A DNA stretch of 64,000 nucleotides from Limobrevibacterium gyesilva (lineage in GTDB: Bacteria > Pseudomonadota > Alphaproteobacteria > Acetobacterales > Acetobacteraceae), in contig NZ_JAPDNT010000002.1 in assembly GCF_025989185.1 (NCBI RefSeq), positions 248,001 through 312,000 on the forward strand, written 5' to 3'. The notes under the pieces were generated by a model. The model was not told where the DNA came from and ran no database searches. It saw only the letters and a list, made by a program, of their open reading frames with translations. The first letter of the stretch is position 1; the number at the start of each line of letters is the position of its first letter. The position numbers and the translations under genes were made by a program. Shown piece after piece: positions 28,201 to 37,585 of this stretch.

Positions 28201-29721
28201 ATGCTCGACCGGCCAGAAGCCTCCCCCACCCCCGGCGCCCCCACCCTGGACGAGGCCGCCCTGGCCCGTGCCCTGTCCGGGAAGCACTTCATCGGCGGCA
28301 GGTTCGTGCCCGCGCACGGCGGCAAGACCTTCGCCGTGGTCAATCCGGCGACCGGCGCCGAGGTGGCGCAGGCCGCCGAGGGCGACGCCGCGGATGTCGA
28401 TGCCGCCGTGCAGGATGCCGCCCGCGCCCAGAAGGAATGGGCCAGGCTGCCGGCGCGCAAGCGCGGCGCGATGGTTGCGCAGTGCGCAGCCCTGATCCGC
28501 GAGCATGTGGAGGAGCTCAGCCGGCTGATCGCGCTGGAGACGGGCAAGGCCCTGCGCACGGAAAGCCGGGTGGAGGCCAACACCGTCGCCGACGTGCTGG
28601 AGTTCTTCGGTGGCCTGGCCAGCGAGCTGAAGGGCGAGAGCGTCCCGTTCGCGCCGGACGTGCTGAGCGTGACCGTGCGCGAGCCGCTGGGCGTGGTCGG
28701 CGCCATCATCCCCTGGAACGTGCCGATGCTGCTGATGGCGCTGAAGATCGCGCCGGCGCTGGTGGCGGGCAACACGGTGGTGGTGAAGTCGGCCGAGGAA
28801 GCGCCGCTGACCGTGCTGCGCATCTGCGAGCTCATGAACCGCATCCTTCCCCCCGGCTGCTTCAACATGCTGTCCGGCTTCGGGCCGGAATGCGGCGCGC
28901 CGCTGGTGGCGCACCCGAAGGTCCGCAAGGTGACGTTCACCGGCAGCGTGGAAGTGGGCCGCATCGTCTCCAAGGCCGCGGCCGAGAAGCTGATCCCGGT
29001 GACGCTGGAGCTGGGCGGCAAGAGCCCGATGCTGGTGTTCGCCGACTGCGACTTCGACAAGACGGTGACCGGCGCCGTCACCTCGATGCGCTTCACCCGC
29101 CAGGGCCAGAGCTGCACGGCGGCCAGCCGCATCTATGTCGAGCGGCCGATCTTCGACAGGTTCGTGGCCGCCCTCGCCGCCCGCGTGGACGCCATGGTCA
29201 TGGGCGACCCGCTCGACGAGAAGACCGATATCGGCACCATCATCAGCCCCGACCAGTTCGCCAAGGTTCGCGCCTTCGTGGAAGAGGGCAAGGCGACACC
29301 CGGCGCCACCGGCCGCGCCTGCTCCGCCCTGCCCGCCGATCCCGCGCTGAAGAAGGGCCTGTTCATCCAGCCGCACATCTTCACCGGCCTGCCGAACGCC
29401 TCGCGCCTGGTGCAGGAGGAGATCTTCGGCCCGGTTACCTGCGTGTTCCCGTTCGACGATGCCGAGGCGGTGCTGGAAGCGGCCAACGACAGCGAGTACG
29501 GGCTGGCGGCGTCGCTGTGGACCAACAACCTCAAACGCGGCCTCGACCTCGCGCACCGGCTGGAAGCGGGGCTGGTGCAGATCAACCAGAATCTCGTGGT
29601 GCAGGCGAACCTGTCCTATGGCGGCGTCAAAAGCTCCGGCCTCGGCAAGGAAGCGAGCCTGGAGTCCATGCTGGAGCATTTCACCCACAAGAAGACGATC
29701 ATGGTGAACTACGGCGGCTGA
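28201..29721 (+). CDS. NAD(P)-dependent aldehyde dehydrogenase
   Basis: 506 residues, standard length. GKHFIGGRFVP opens the fold. The cofactor motif IIPWNVPMLLMALKIAPAL, the general base in VTLELGGKSPM, and the nucleophile in RQGQSCTAASRIYVE are present, as is EEIFGPVTCVFPF. The ATG at 28201 follows AAGGGAAA. It oxidises an unknown aldehyde to an acid, possibly then handled by the divergent CoA-transferase. A clean hairpin follows the stop. Confidence 0.93.
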   Translation: MLDRPEASPTPGAPTLDEAALARALSGKHFIGGRFVPAHGGKTFAVVNPATGAEVAQAAEGDAADVDAAVQDAARAQKEWARLPARKRGAMVAQCAALIREHVEELSRLIALETGKALRTESRVEANTVADVLEFFGGLASELKGESVPFAPDVLSVTVREPLGVVGAIIPWNVPMLLMALKIAPALVAGNTVVVKSAEEAPLTVLRICELMNRILPPGCFNMLSGFGPECGAPLVAHPKVRKVTFTGSVEVGRIVSKAAAEKLIPVTLELGGKSPMLVFADCDFDKTVTGAVTSMRFTRQGQSCTAASRIYVERPIFDRFVAALAARVDAMVMGDPLDEKTDIGTIISPDQFAKVRAFVEEGKATPGATGRACSALPADPALKKGLFIQPHIFTGLPNASRLVQEEIFGPVTCVFPFDDAEAVLEAANDSEYGLAASLWTNNLKRGLDLAHRLEAGLVQINQNLVVQANLSYGGVKSSGLGKEASLESMLEHFTHKKTIMVNYGG

Positions 29722-29762
29722 AGGACCGCCAATGGCCTGATTTTTCAGTATCTTCAACCGGA

Positions 29763-29787
29763 CGGGTGCGCCGCCAAGGCGCACCCG
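29763..29787 (+). terminator. Hairpin after the aldehyde dehydrogenase
   Basis: CGGGTGCGCC pairs perfectly with GGCGCACCCG around GCCAA, 42 bases after the stop. No U-run follows, as is common in GC-rich alphaproteobacteria. Confidence 0.6.
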
Positions 29788-29942
29788 GCTTCGGGATGAG
29801 CGGATGGTCGCGATCCAGATGCCATGCCGCTGACCATGCAGGATTGAGCAAGACGCCCTGTTCCATACCGTTTGCTACGCCCATGTTTGCGCCGCAGCTT
29901 TCCATGATCGTCCGGCGGACCGACAGGTCCGGGAGGCCATCA

Positions 29943-30254
29943 GTGACAACGAGAACAAGATGGATCGTGATCTTCTCGACGGCTTGCGCCGGCGCCGTCG
30001 CGGTCGTGGTGTTCATGATCTGGGCGATGAACGGGTTCGTGAGTCTGGGCAGTCTGGGCCTCAGCGGGAACGTGCTCATCGCGCTGATCCTGGGCATCGT
30101 TCTCACCACGGCTCTGGGCGTGGCGCTCATGGGGCTGGTCTTCTACAGCGACCGCAGCGACCAGGACGAGGCGGTGTACCGCTCCACCGGTTCCGGGCTG
30201 CCCGAACATAAGGACGTTCAACCGACACCAAAGGTTGACCGGATCTCCAACTGA
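29943..30254 (+). CDS. Small two-helix membrane protein
   Basis: 103 residues starting with GTG, 6 bases after GGGAGG. Two membrane segments (WIVIFSTACAGAVAVVVFMIWAM and LIALILGIVLTTALGVALMGLVFY) are separated by a short Gly/Ser/Leu loop, with a charged C-terminal tail (SDRSDQDEAVYR). It looks like a conserved hypothetical membrane protein; function unknown. It is a single gene flanked by the ALDH terminator and a convergent ABC operon. Confidence 0.7.
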   Translation: MTTRTRWIVIFSTACAGAVAVVVFMIWAMNGFVSLGSLGLSGNVLIALILGIVLTTALGVALMGLVFYSDRSDQDEAVYRSTGSGLPEHKDVQPTPKVDRISN

Positions 30255-30369
30255 TCGTGCGGCGCCGACGGAAGCGCGGATCGTCATGCCGCGCCGGCGC
30301 ATCGTCACCGCCCCCGGTTGGACCGAACCTCGCAGCGCTTGCGCCCGGCGCCCTCGCACGCCCGGCATT

Positions 30370-31356
30370 TCAGATCCGAGGCAGTTCCTGCCCCGGGCAC
30401 GCGCCGGGCGGCCAGAAGCGGCACGACACGCCGTGACCCGGCGCCACCTCGTGCCAGGCGGGCGTTCCGCTCGCCGCGTGATCCTCGCCGAAGACGCACG
30501 GGCCGGTCTCGCCGTCGCGCCCGCGGAATTGCGGCTCAGGCGCGGCCTCGGCGAGCTTGGCGCGCTGGCGGGCCGGATCGGGGATCGGCACCGCGTCCAA
30601 CAGGTTGCGCGTATAGGGATGCGCCGGGCTGTCGTAGACGCGGGCGGCATCGCCGAGCTCGACGAGGCGCCCGCCATACATCACCGCCACGCGGTGGGCG
30701 ACCGCGCGCACGATCGCCAGGTCATGCGCGATGAACAGGTAGGACAGACGCAGCTTCTCCTGCAGGCTGTGCAGCAGGTCGACGATCTGGGCCTGTGTCC
30801 GCACGTCGAGCGCCGAGACCGGCTCGTCGCAGACCACGAAGTCCGGATTCACCGCCAGCGCGCGCGCGATGACGACCCGCTGCCGCTGCCCGCCGGAGAA
30901 TTCGTGCGGATAGCGGTGCACGACCTTCGGGTCCATGCCGACAAGCGTCATCAGCTCGGCCACCCGCTCGGGGATCCGCTCTCGCGGCACCGAGCGGTGC
31001 ACGGTCAGCGGCTCGGCGAGGATCTGCGCGACCGTCATGCGGGGGTGCAGGCTGGAATAGGGGTTCTGCAGCACGAACTGCATGTGCCGGCGCATCGCGC
31101 GCAGATCGGCGCGCCGCATCGCGGTCAGCTCCTGCCCGAGCAGTCGCACGGAGCCGCCGCTTGCCGGCTGCAGCTGCAGGATGGCGCGCCCGGTGGTCGT
31201 CTTGCCCGACCCCGACTCGCCGACCAGCCCGAGCGTCTGGCCGGGCTCGATGTCGAAGGACACGTGGTCCACCGCACGGACCGGCGGACGGCCGCGCCGT
31301 GCCGGGAAGGTCACGCAGAGATCGCGGACCCGCAGCAGCGGCCCAGGGGCGCTCAT
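30370..31356 (-). CDS. Oligopeptide/dipeptide ABC transporter ATPase (DppF/OppF type)
   Basis: 328-residue ATPase. Walker A GESGSGKTTT, Q-loop FVLQNPYSSLHPRM, signature FSGGQRQRVVIARAL, Walker B VVCDEPVSALD and the H-loop IAHDLA are intact. The C-terminal oligopeptide-type extension with HPYTRNLLDAVPIPDP and a Cys-containing tail is present. It overlaps the preceding ATPase gene by four bases and closes the five-gene operon. Confidence 0.94.
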   Translation of the reverse strand: MSAPGPLLRVRDLCVTFPARRGRPPVRAVDHVSFDIEPGQTLGLVGESGSGKTTTGRAILQLQPASGGSVRLLGQELTAMRRADLRAMRRHMQFVLQNPYSSLHPRMTVAQILAEPLTVHRSVPRERIPERVAELMTLVGMDPKVVHRYPHEFSGGQRQRVVIARALAVNPDFVVCDEPVSALDVRTQAQIVDLLHSLQEKLRLSYLFIAHDLAIVRAVAHRVAVMYGGRLVELGDAARVYDSPAHPYTRNLLDAVPIPDPARQRAKLAEAAPEPQFRGRDGETGPCVFGEDHAASGTPAWHEVAPGHGVSCRFWPPGACPGQELPRI

Positions 31357-32171
31357 GTGGTCCGCCCCGCAGTCTCGATGCGCGGCACCGCGGCCAGCAG
31401 CGCGCGCGTGTAGGGATGCTGCGGCCCGGCGAACAGCGCGTCGACCTCGCCGGATTCGACGATGTCGCCGCCATGCATGACGTAGACCCGCTCCACCATT
31501 CCGGCGATCACGCCGAAATCATGGGTGATCAGCATGAGCGCCATGCCGAGTTCCCGGCCCAGCCGCATCAGCAGGCGCAGGATCTGCGCCTGGACGGTGA
31601 CGTCCAGCGCCGTTGTCGGCTCGTCGGCGATCAGGAGGTCCGGCTGGCACGACACCGCGATCGCGATCAGCACCCGCTGGCGCATGCCGCCGGAGAACTG
31701 GTGCGGATGGTCGTCGGCGCGCAGCGCGGGATCGCGGATGCCGACCAGGCCGAGCAGCTCCACCGTGCGGCGCCGCGCCGCCCGGCGTGAGAGGCCGGCG
31801 TGGCGGCACAGCATGTCGTCGATCTGCGCGCCGACGGTCATCACCGGGTTGAGCGAGGTCATCGGGTCCTGGAACACCATCGCGATGCGCCGCCCGCGCA
31901 TGTCGCGCATCTCGCGCTCCTCGATCCGCAGCAGGTCCCGGCCGCGGAAAAGGATGCGCCCGCCCCACGCGACCGACGAGCCCTCGGGGGCGAGGCGCAT
32001 GATCGCACGCGCGGTGACGCTCTTGCCGCAGCCCGACTCGCCGACGAAGCCGACGGCCTCGCCCGGTGCGATGTCGAAGGAGATCCCGTTCACGACGCGC
32101 GACGGCACGCCATCGCGATTGAACTGGGCGGTAAGGTCGCGCACCTGCAGCAGCGCGCGGGGATCATCCAT
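31353..32171 (-). CDS. Oligopeptide/dipeptide ABC transporter ATPase (DppD/OppD type)
   Basis: 272-residue ATPase. Walker [12 protein letters not shown]-loop [14 protein letters not shown], signature [14 protein letters not shown], Walker [14 protein letters not shown] and H-loop LITHDFGVI are intact. The C-terminal peptide-transporter extension is short ([15 protein letters not shown]). It is coupled by TGATG to the permease gene. With the next ATPase it forms the heterodimeric motor. Confidence 0.94.
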   Translation of the reverse strand: MDDPRALLQVRDLTAQFNRDGVPSRVVNGISFDIAPGEAVGFVGESGCGKSVTARAIMRLAPEGSSVAWGGRILFRGRDLLRIEEREMRDMRGRRIAMVFQDPMTSLNPVMTVGAQIDDMLCRHAGLSRRAARRRTVELLGLVGIRDPALRADDHPHQFSGGMRQRVLIAIAVSCQPDLLIADEPTTALDVTVQAQILRLLMRLGRELGMALMLITHDFGVIAGMVERVYVMHGGDIVESGEVDALFAGPQHPYTRALLAAVPRIETAGRTT

Positions 32172-33001
32172 CACCGGCTCCCGACATCGAGCATCTCGCG
32201 CAGGCCGTTGGCCAGCACGATGAAGGTCAGCGACGCGAACACGATCGCCGCGGCCGGACCGATCACGGTCAGCGGCGCGAGTTCCATGAACTGCCGCGCC
32301 TCGGCGAGCATGCTGCCCCAGTTCGGATCGGGCGGCGGCGGCCCGAGGCCGAGGAACGACAGCGCGGTCACCGTGAAGATCGTGTTCGCGAGCGTCAGGC
32401 TGGTCTGCACCAGGATCGGCGACACGACCAGCGGCAGCACGTGGCGGATGGCGATCGCGAATTCGCCGACGCCGACGCTGCGGGCGGCCTCGACATGGTC
32501 CCAGCGCTTGACGCTGAGCACCGGCCCGCGCACCACCCGGGCGAGCGTGGGCGTGTAGACGATGGCGATGGTCAGGATCAGGTTCTGCAGCGTTGGCCCC
32601 AGCGCCGCGACCACGGCGATCGCCAGCAGGAAGACGGGGAACGCGAACACGACGTCCAGCACGCGCATGATCGCCTGGTCGACGCGGCCGCCGACATAGC
32701 CGGACACCAGGCCAAGGACCAGCCCCGCCGCCAGCGCGATCGCCACCGCGACGACGGTGATCAGCAGCGTGCCGCGTCCGCCGATGATCAGCCGGCTCAG
32801 CACGTCGCGCCCGATGGAATCGGTGCCGAGCCAGTGCGCGGCACTCGGCCCGGCCAGCGAGCCCGGCGAGGTCTTCGACGGACTGTACGGCGCGATCACC
32901 GGCCCGAGAATGACGATCGCCAGCAGTGCGGCCAGCATCACGAACCCGATCGCCACCATCACCTGCCCTTTTGTCCACAGGCGTCGTGGCGCGTCAGTCA
33001 T
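32171..33001 (-). CDS. Oligopeptide/dipeptide ABC transporter permease (DppC type)
   Basis: 276 residues from the ATG at 33001, which overlaps the DppB-type stop. N-terminal helix, then [23 protein letters not shown], five more helices and the EAA-type loop [21 protein letters not shown] that docks on the ATPases. The C-terminal [21 protein letters not shown] is the usual DppC motif. Confidence 0.93.
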   Translation of the reverse strand: MTDAPRRLWTKGQVMVAIGFVMLAALLAIVILGPVIAPYSPSKTSPGSLAGPSAAHWLGTDSIGRDVLSRLIIGGRGTLLITVVAVAIALAAGLVLGLVSGYVGGRVDQAIMRVLDVVFAFPVFLLAIAVVAALGPTLQNLILTIAIVYTPTLARVVRGPVLSVKRWDHVEAARSVGVGEFAIAIRHVLPLVVSPILVQTSLTLANTIFTVTALSFLGLGPPPPDPNWGSMLAEARQFMELAPLTVIGPAAAIVFASLTFIVLANGLREMLDVGSR

Positions 33002-33938
33002 AGGACACCCGCGCATCCACCCGCGCATAGGCGATGTCGACCACCACGTTCATCAGCAGCACGATCGTCGCGGCGACGAGGACGATCGCCTGGATCGCCG
33101 GATAGTCGCGGTTGGCGATCGAATCGAACAGATACTGCCCCATGCCCGGGATCGTGAAGATCGTCTCGATCAGGATGCTGCCGCCCAGCAGCGCCGCGAG
33201 TTGCAGGCCGGTCACCGTGATCACCGGCGTCAGCGCATTGCGCACGAGGTAGTTGCCGAGAATGGTCCACGCACGCAGGCCCTTGGCCCTGGCGACCATG
33301 ACATAGTCCTGGCTCGACACCTCGAGCACCGCGGCCCTCGTGTTCTCGGAGATCGTGACCGACACCGTCAGCGCGAGCGACAGCGCCGGCAGCAGCAGGC
33401 TCGCGATATTGCCGAGCGGGTCGCTCGCGAAGGCAACGTAGTTGAAGATCCCGACCGTCGGGAAATACAGGCCGGCCAGCAGCACGATCAGCGTGGCGAC
33501 CACGAAATTCGGCACTGCCAGCAGCAGGCTGTTCAGCCCCCGCACCGCCCAGTCCGTGGTGCCGCGCAGCCGGGCGGAGGCGAGCCCGGTGCATGCGCCC
33601 ATCGTGAGCGCCATCAGCCCCGCAATCAGCGTCAGTTCGGCGGTCACCGTCAGCCGCGGCAGGAGCTCGCCCGTCACCGGCTGCCTGGTGGCGAAGGAGC
33701 GGCCCAGATCCCCGGTCAACGCGCCGTCCAGCCAGACCAGATATTGCTGCCAGACCGGCTGGTCGAGCCCGAGATTGCGCCGGATCGTGTCGAGCGCCTC
33801 GGCGGAGATGGCGGTGGTACCGGCCGAGGCCTGCGCGAAGTCGCCCGGCAATGCGCGCATCAGCACGAAGGCGACGATCGACACGCCGAGAAGGATGGGC
33901 AGTGTCAGCGCGAGGCGGACGGCCACCATGCGGATCAC
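32994..33938 (-). CDS. Oligopeptide/dipeptide ABC transporter permease (DppB type)
   Basis: 314 residues, six membrane segments. Start MIRMVAVRLALTLPILLGVS is typical. The family region LGLDQPVWQQYLVWL is followed by LGRSFATRQPV. The EAA loop reads YVMVARAKGLRAWTILGNYLVRNA, and the end GGSILIETIFTIPGMGQY is conserved. It lies between the binding protein and the second permease. Confidence 0.93.
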   Translation of the reverse strand: MIRMVAVRLALTLPILLGVSIVAFVLMRALPGDFAQASAGTTAISAEALDTIRRNLGLDQPVWQQYLVWLDGALTGDLGRSFATRQPVTGELLPRLTVTAELTLIAGLMALTMGACTGLASARLRGTTDWAVRGLNSLLLAVPNFVVATLIVLLAGLYFPTVGIFNYVAFASDPLGNIASLLLPALSLALTVSVTISENTRAAVLEVSSQDYVMVARAKGLRAWTILGNYLVRNALTPVITVTGLQLAALLGGSILIETIFTIPGMGQYLFDSIANRDYPAIQAIVLVAATIVLLMNVVVDIAYARVDARVSYD

Positions 33939-33980
33939 GGCCAGCCTCCGCCGTCGCGCGCGCCCTGCCTTCGCACCTTG

Positions 33981-35585
33981 CTACTTGTCGATCCAGGTCG
34001 TCCGCACGAAGCTGCGGATGTTCGCTGCCAGCGGCACGTAGCCCTTGGCGTAGCTCCACCACGCTTCCCAGCGCAGCGGGTACTGATAGATGTCGAGCAC
34101 ATAGGCCTGGTCGGTGATCCGCCGCTGGATCTGCATGTAGCCGGCGGCCCGCTTCGCGGGATCGAGCAGGGTGCGGGCCTCCGCGATCATCGCATCGAGC
34201 TGCGCGTCGGCCATGCCCATCGACTTGCCGTACTGGTTGGTGGAGGTCATGCGCGAAACGATCGCGTCCGGGTCCGGGCTCCAGCTCAGCGCCACCGAGA
34301 GCAGTGTCGGGTACTCGCCCTTGACCCACATCGCGAGCAGCGGCGCGGTCTCCATCGGCTTGATCGCGACCTTGATGCCGGCTTCGGCCCATTGCTGCTG
34401 CAGGATCTGCGCGCAGCTCACGTCCAGCGGGTTGGCCGCGACCACGTTGTAGTCGCCCAGGTCGATGCCGTTCGGATACCCAGCCTCGGCGAGCAGCTTC
34501 TTCGCCGCGGCCACGTCGGTCTTGTAGTACGGCATCTCGCCGGCGCCGTCGTAGCCGCCGACATGGCTCTCGGGGATCATCGCGGCGACCTTGCCCGAGC
34601 CGCCAAGCACGGTCTGCAGGCAGGCCTGCCGGTCGGTCGCCAGGCTCAGCGCGCGGCGCACGCGCACATCGTCCAGCGGCTTCGCCTTCATGTTCATCCA
34701 CACGGGGAAGGTGCGGGTGGTCTTGCCCGGCGCGGACACCAGGTCGGGCGAGGTCCTGACGATCTGCGCCGAGACCTTCGGGTCCTTGAACCAGGTCATG
34801 TCGATCGCCTTCGAGCGCAACGCCGAGGTCAGCGACGCCTGGTCCTTGAAGAACCGGAACACGACCGAATCGAGGTAAGGCTGGCCCTTCTCGTAATAAT
34901 CAGGATTGGCCTTCAGCGTGAACTGCTGGTTCGGCTGGTAGGACTCGAACACGAACGGCCCGGTGCCGACCGGCTTCGTGTTCAGCTCGCCGACGCCGCG
35001 GGGCACGATGACGCCGAGCGGATTGGTCGCCATGTAGCTGAGGAAGGCGGCGTTCGGCGCCTTGAGCTCGAAGCGCACGGTCGCCGGATCGATCACGGTG
35101 ACCGACTTGATGCTGGAGAAGATCGTGGCGCTCGGGCTCGCCGTGGCCGGGTTCAGGATGCGGTCGAAGGTGTATTTGACGTCCTCGGCATCGAAGGCCT
35201 GCCCGTTGTGGAACGTCACGCCGCTGCGCAGGCGGAACACATAGGTGGTGTCGTCGGGCTGTTCGTAGCCGGTGGCCAGATCCGGCTCCACCTTCATGTC
35301 GGCGTTCCAGCGCAACAAACCGGAATACATCAGCGACGTGAAGTCGTAGGACGAGAACGCCGCCAGGGTGTTCGGATCGAGCCCGATCGGGTCTGCATCC
35401 GCGCCGATCGTCAGCCGGCCGCCGCGCCTGGGTGTCGCACCGCCCGACTGGGCGAAGGCAAGCGGGCTGGCGCCCACCGCCACGCCTGCGAGCGCGAGGC
35501 GCAGCAGACTGCGTCGCGCGAGATCGTGCTCGCTGGCCGGCAGTCCAGCGGCAAACGCCGGAGCCACGGATTTGCTGTCCGACAT
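33981..35585 (-). CDS. Family 5 solute-binding protein of the oligopeptide-type importer
   Basis: 534 residues. The N-terminus has a twin-arginine-like signal: ARRSLLRLALAG followed by a hydrophobic stretch and cleavage near AFAQ. The mature part shows IGADADPIGLDPNTL, VTFHNGQAFDAEDVKYTFDRI and RRALSLATDRQACL. The ATG at 35585 is preferred to one 14 codons upstream. First gene of the operon; divergent from the MlrC-like peptidase, which suggests peptide uptake followed by cleavage (inference). Confidence 0.92.
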   Translation of the reverse strand: MSDSKSVAPAFAAGLPASEHDLARRSLLRLALAGVAVGASPLAFAQSGGATPRRGGRLTIGADADPIGLDPNTLAAFSSYDFTSLMYSGLLRWNADMKVEPDLATGYEQPDDTTYVFRLRSGVTFHNGQAFDAEDVKYTFDRILNPATASPSATIFSSIKSVTVIDPATVRFELKAPNAAFLSYMATNPLGVIVPRGVGELNTKPVGTGPFVFESYQPNQQFTLKANPDYYEKGQPYLDSVVFRFFKDQASLTSALRSKAIDMTWFKDPKVSAQIVRTSPDLVSAPGKTTRTFPVWMNMKAKPLDDVRVRRALSLATDRQACLQTVLGGSGKVAAMIPESHVGGYDGAGEMPYYKTDVAAAKKLLAEAGYPNGIDLGDYNVVAANPLDVSCAQILQQQWAEAGIKVAIKPMETAPLLAMWVKGEYPTLLSVALSWSPDPDAIVSRMTSTNQYGKSMGMADAQLDAMIAEARTLLDPAKRAAGYMQIQRRITDQAYVLDIYQYPLRWEAWWSYAKGYVPLAANIRSFVRTTWIDK

Positions 35586-35758
35586 GATGGCCTGTTCCCC
35601 CTGATCCCTGCGAACGGTAGCCTGCATCCTTCCGCGCCATCAAGGCGCGGAGCGCGCCGCCTTTCGACAAATGCATCCGCAGCGCGGGCCACGGGGCCGC
35701 TTGGACAGGCGGCCGGCGTGCGGCAACATGTTGCCCTTCGCCCGGGAGGTCTACCGCG

Positions 35759-37306
35759 ATGATCCGTATTGCCACCGCCGGCTTCCAGCACGAGTCCAAC
35801 ACCTTCTCGTCGGTTCCGGCCAGCCTCGACAAGTTCAGGCGCTCCGGCATCCTGGAGGGCGACGCGATCCGGAATGAATATGCGACGTCGCAGACGACGC
35901 TGGCCGGGTTCTTCGCCGCGGCCGCCGAGGATCCGGAGGTCGAGCTCACGCCGCTGGTCTTTACGCGCCTGACGCCGATGGGCGCGATCACGCACGAGGC
36001 GATCGGGCACATCATGGACCGCGTCGTTGCCGCGATCCGCGACCAGGGGCCTTGGGACGCCGTGCTGCTGCCGCAGCATGGCGCCGCGGTTTCGGAAACC
36101 TGGCCGGATGCCGATGGGGAGCTGGTGCGCCGCGTGCGCGAGACGGTGGGCCCCGGCGTGCCGATCGGCCTCGCCCTGGACATGCACGCCAACGTGTCCC
36201 GGCAGATGGTCGAGAACGCCGATGTCACCACCGTGTACCAGACCAATCCACACATCGACGCGTTCGAGCAGGCGCTGCTCTGCGCGCGGCTGGTGCTGCG
36301 CATGGTGCGCGGCGAGATCCGGCCGCGCACCGCGCTGCGAACGCCGCCTTTGCTGGTCAACATTCTTTGCCAGGGCACGAGCGACGCGCCGATGTCGGAC
36401 CTGCTGCGGATCGCGGACCAGCAGCGCCGGCGGCCCGGCGTGCTGTCGGTCAGCGTGGTGGAGGGCTATCCCTACGCCGACGTGGCCGAAATGGGCATGT
36501 CGTTCATTGCGGTGACCGATGACGACATGGCGCTGGCCGACGATGTCGCGGGCACGCTCGCCGAGGCCGCCTGGGCGATGCGGGCCGCGCTCAACACCGG
36601 CGGCACGCCGATCGATGCGGCGCTCATGCGGGCCAGGGCAGCGCCGGCCGGGCCGGTGGTGCTGTTCGATGTCGGCGACAATGTCGGCGGCGGCAGTCCC
36701 GGCGATTCGACACTGATCCTGCACGCGGCCCGGCGCCTGGGGATCGCCGGCCTGCTGCAGGCGCTCGGCGACCCGGCGGCGGTGCGCGCCTGCGCGGAAG
36801 CGGGCGTGGGCGGACGCATCGCGCTGGCGATGGGCGGCAAGACGGACGACCGGCACGGGGCGCCCTTCGCGATCAGCGGCGCCGTCACCGCGCTGTCCGA
36901 CGGGCGTTACGAGGAGACCGGCCCCACGCATGGCGGCTTCCGCTTCTTCAACGACGGGCCGAGCGCCGCGGTGCGGACCGACGACGGCTACACGCTGGTG
37001 CTGACCACGCATGGTGGCGGTTCAGCCAGCCTGCAGCAGTTCCGCACGCTGGGTATCGAGCCGCGCGACGCGAAGATCATCGTCGCCAAGGGCGTTCACT
37101 CGCCCCGCCCGGCGATGGAGCCGATCGCGCGCGAGCTGATCTGGGTCGCGACCCCCGGCGTCACCACGGCCGACCTGTCGACGTTCACCTACCGCCGCCG
37201 ACGCGTGCCGCTCTACCCGCTGGAGCCAGCGGCGGAATGCCAGGCTGCCGAGGATGCGGCGCGCGGCAAAGAAGCGGGCGGCAGGCAGCACCAGCGGCGC
37301 ATCTGA
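35759..37306 (+). CDS. M81-family metallopeptidase, MlrC-like
   Basis: 515 residues related to MlrC, the last peptidase in microcystin breakdown. The start IRIATAGFQHESNTFS holds the first conserved His; LALDMHANVSRQMV holds an Asp/His metal pair; TNPHIDAFEQA and VGDNVGGGSPGDST follow. The two domains (DUF1485 and the C-terminal MlrC domain) are complete. Divergent from a peptide importer, so it may degrade imported peptides. Many homologues have no tie to microcystin; the true substrate is unknown. Confidence 0.88.
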   Translation: MIRIATAGFQHESNTFSSVPASLDKFRRSGILEGDAIRNEYATSQTTLAGFFAAAAEDPEVELTPLVFTRLTPMGAITHEAIGHIMDRVVAAIRDQGPWDAVLLPQHGAAVSETWPDADGELVRRVRETVGPGVPIGLALDMHANVSRQMVENADVTTVYQTNPHIDAFEQALLCARLVLRMVRGEIRPRTALRTPPLLVNILCQGTSDAPMSDLLRIADQQRRRPGVLSVSVVEGYPYADVAEMGMSFIAVTDDDMALADDVAGTLAEAAWAMRAALNTGGTPIDAALMRARAAPAGPVVLFDVGDNVGGGSPGDSTLILHAARRLGIAGLLQALGDPAAVRACAEAGVGGRIALAMGGKTDDRHGAPFAISGAVTALSDGRYEETGPTHGGFRFFNDGPSAAVRTDDGYTLVLTTHGGGSASLQQFRTLGIEPRDAKIIVAKGVHSPRPAMEPIARELIWVATPGVTTADLSTFTYRRRRVPLYPLEPAAECQAAEDAARGKEAGGRQHQRRI

Positions 37307-37585
37307 AAAAAGACGGGTGCAGTTGGCCTGCTGGACAGCATTGCACGCATTACGGAATCACAACCCTCTGAAATCACTCAACCCTTATGCGGTCAGGCTC
37401 TCAGGCCCGCGCTGCTCGGATATTGCACTCCGGCACAAGCCAGACACGATCAGCTTTCAACCGCCGCTCTCACCGCGTAGCCTCAACCAAGATGCCTCAC
37501 CAGCTGCGGGCGGCGCAGCGCCCTGCCTTCAGATGGTAAGCGCATCGCCGTGAGGTCATCCGCAGAGCACGCGCAGGAGCTGATC

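Noticed and set aside
26979-29942. Long plus-strand frame joined to the small membrane protein
   Set aside because: Antisense to the CoA-transferase and out of frame with ALDH; only its last 104 codons (29943-30254), with their own start, are kept.
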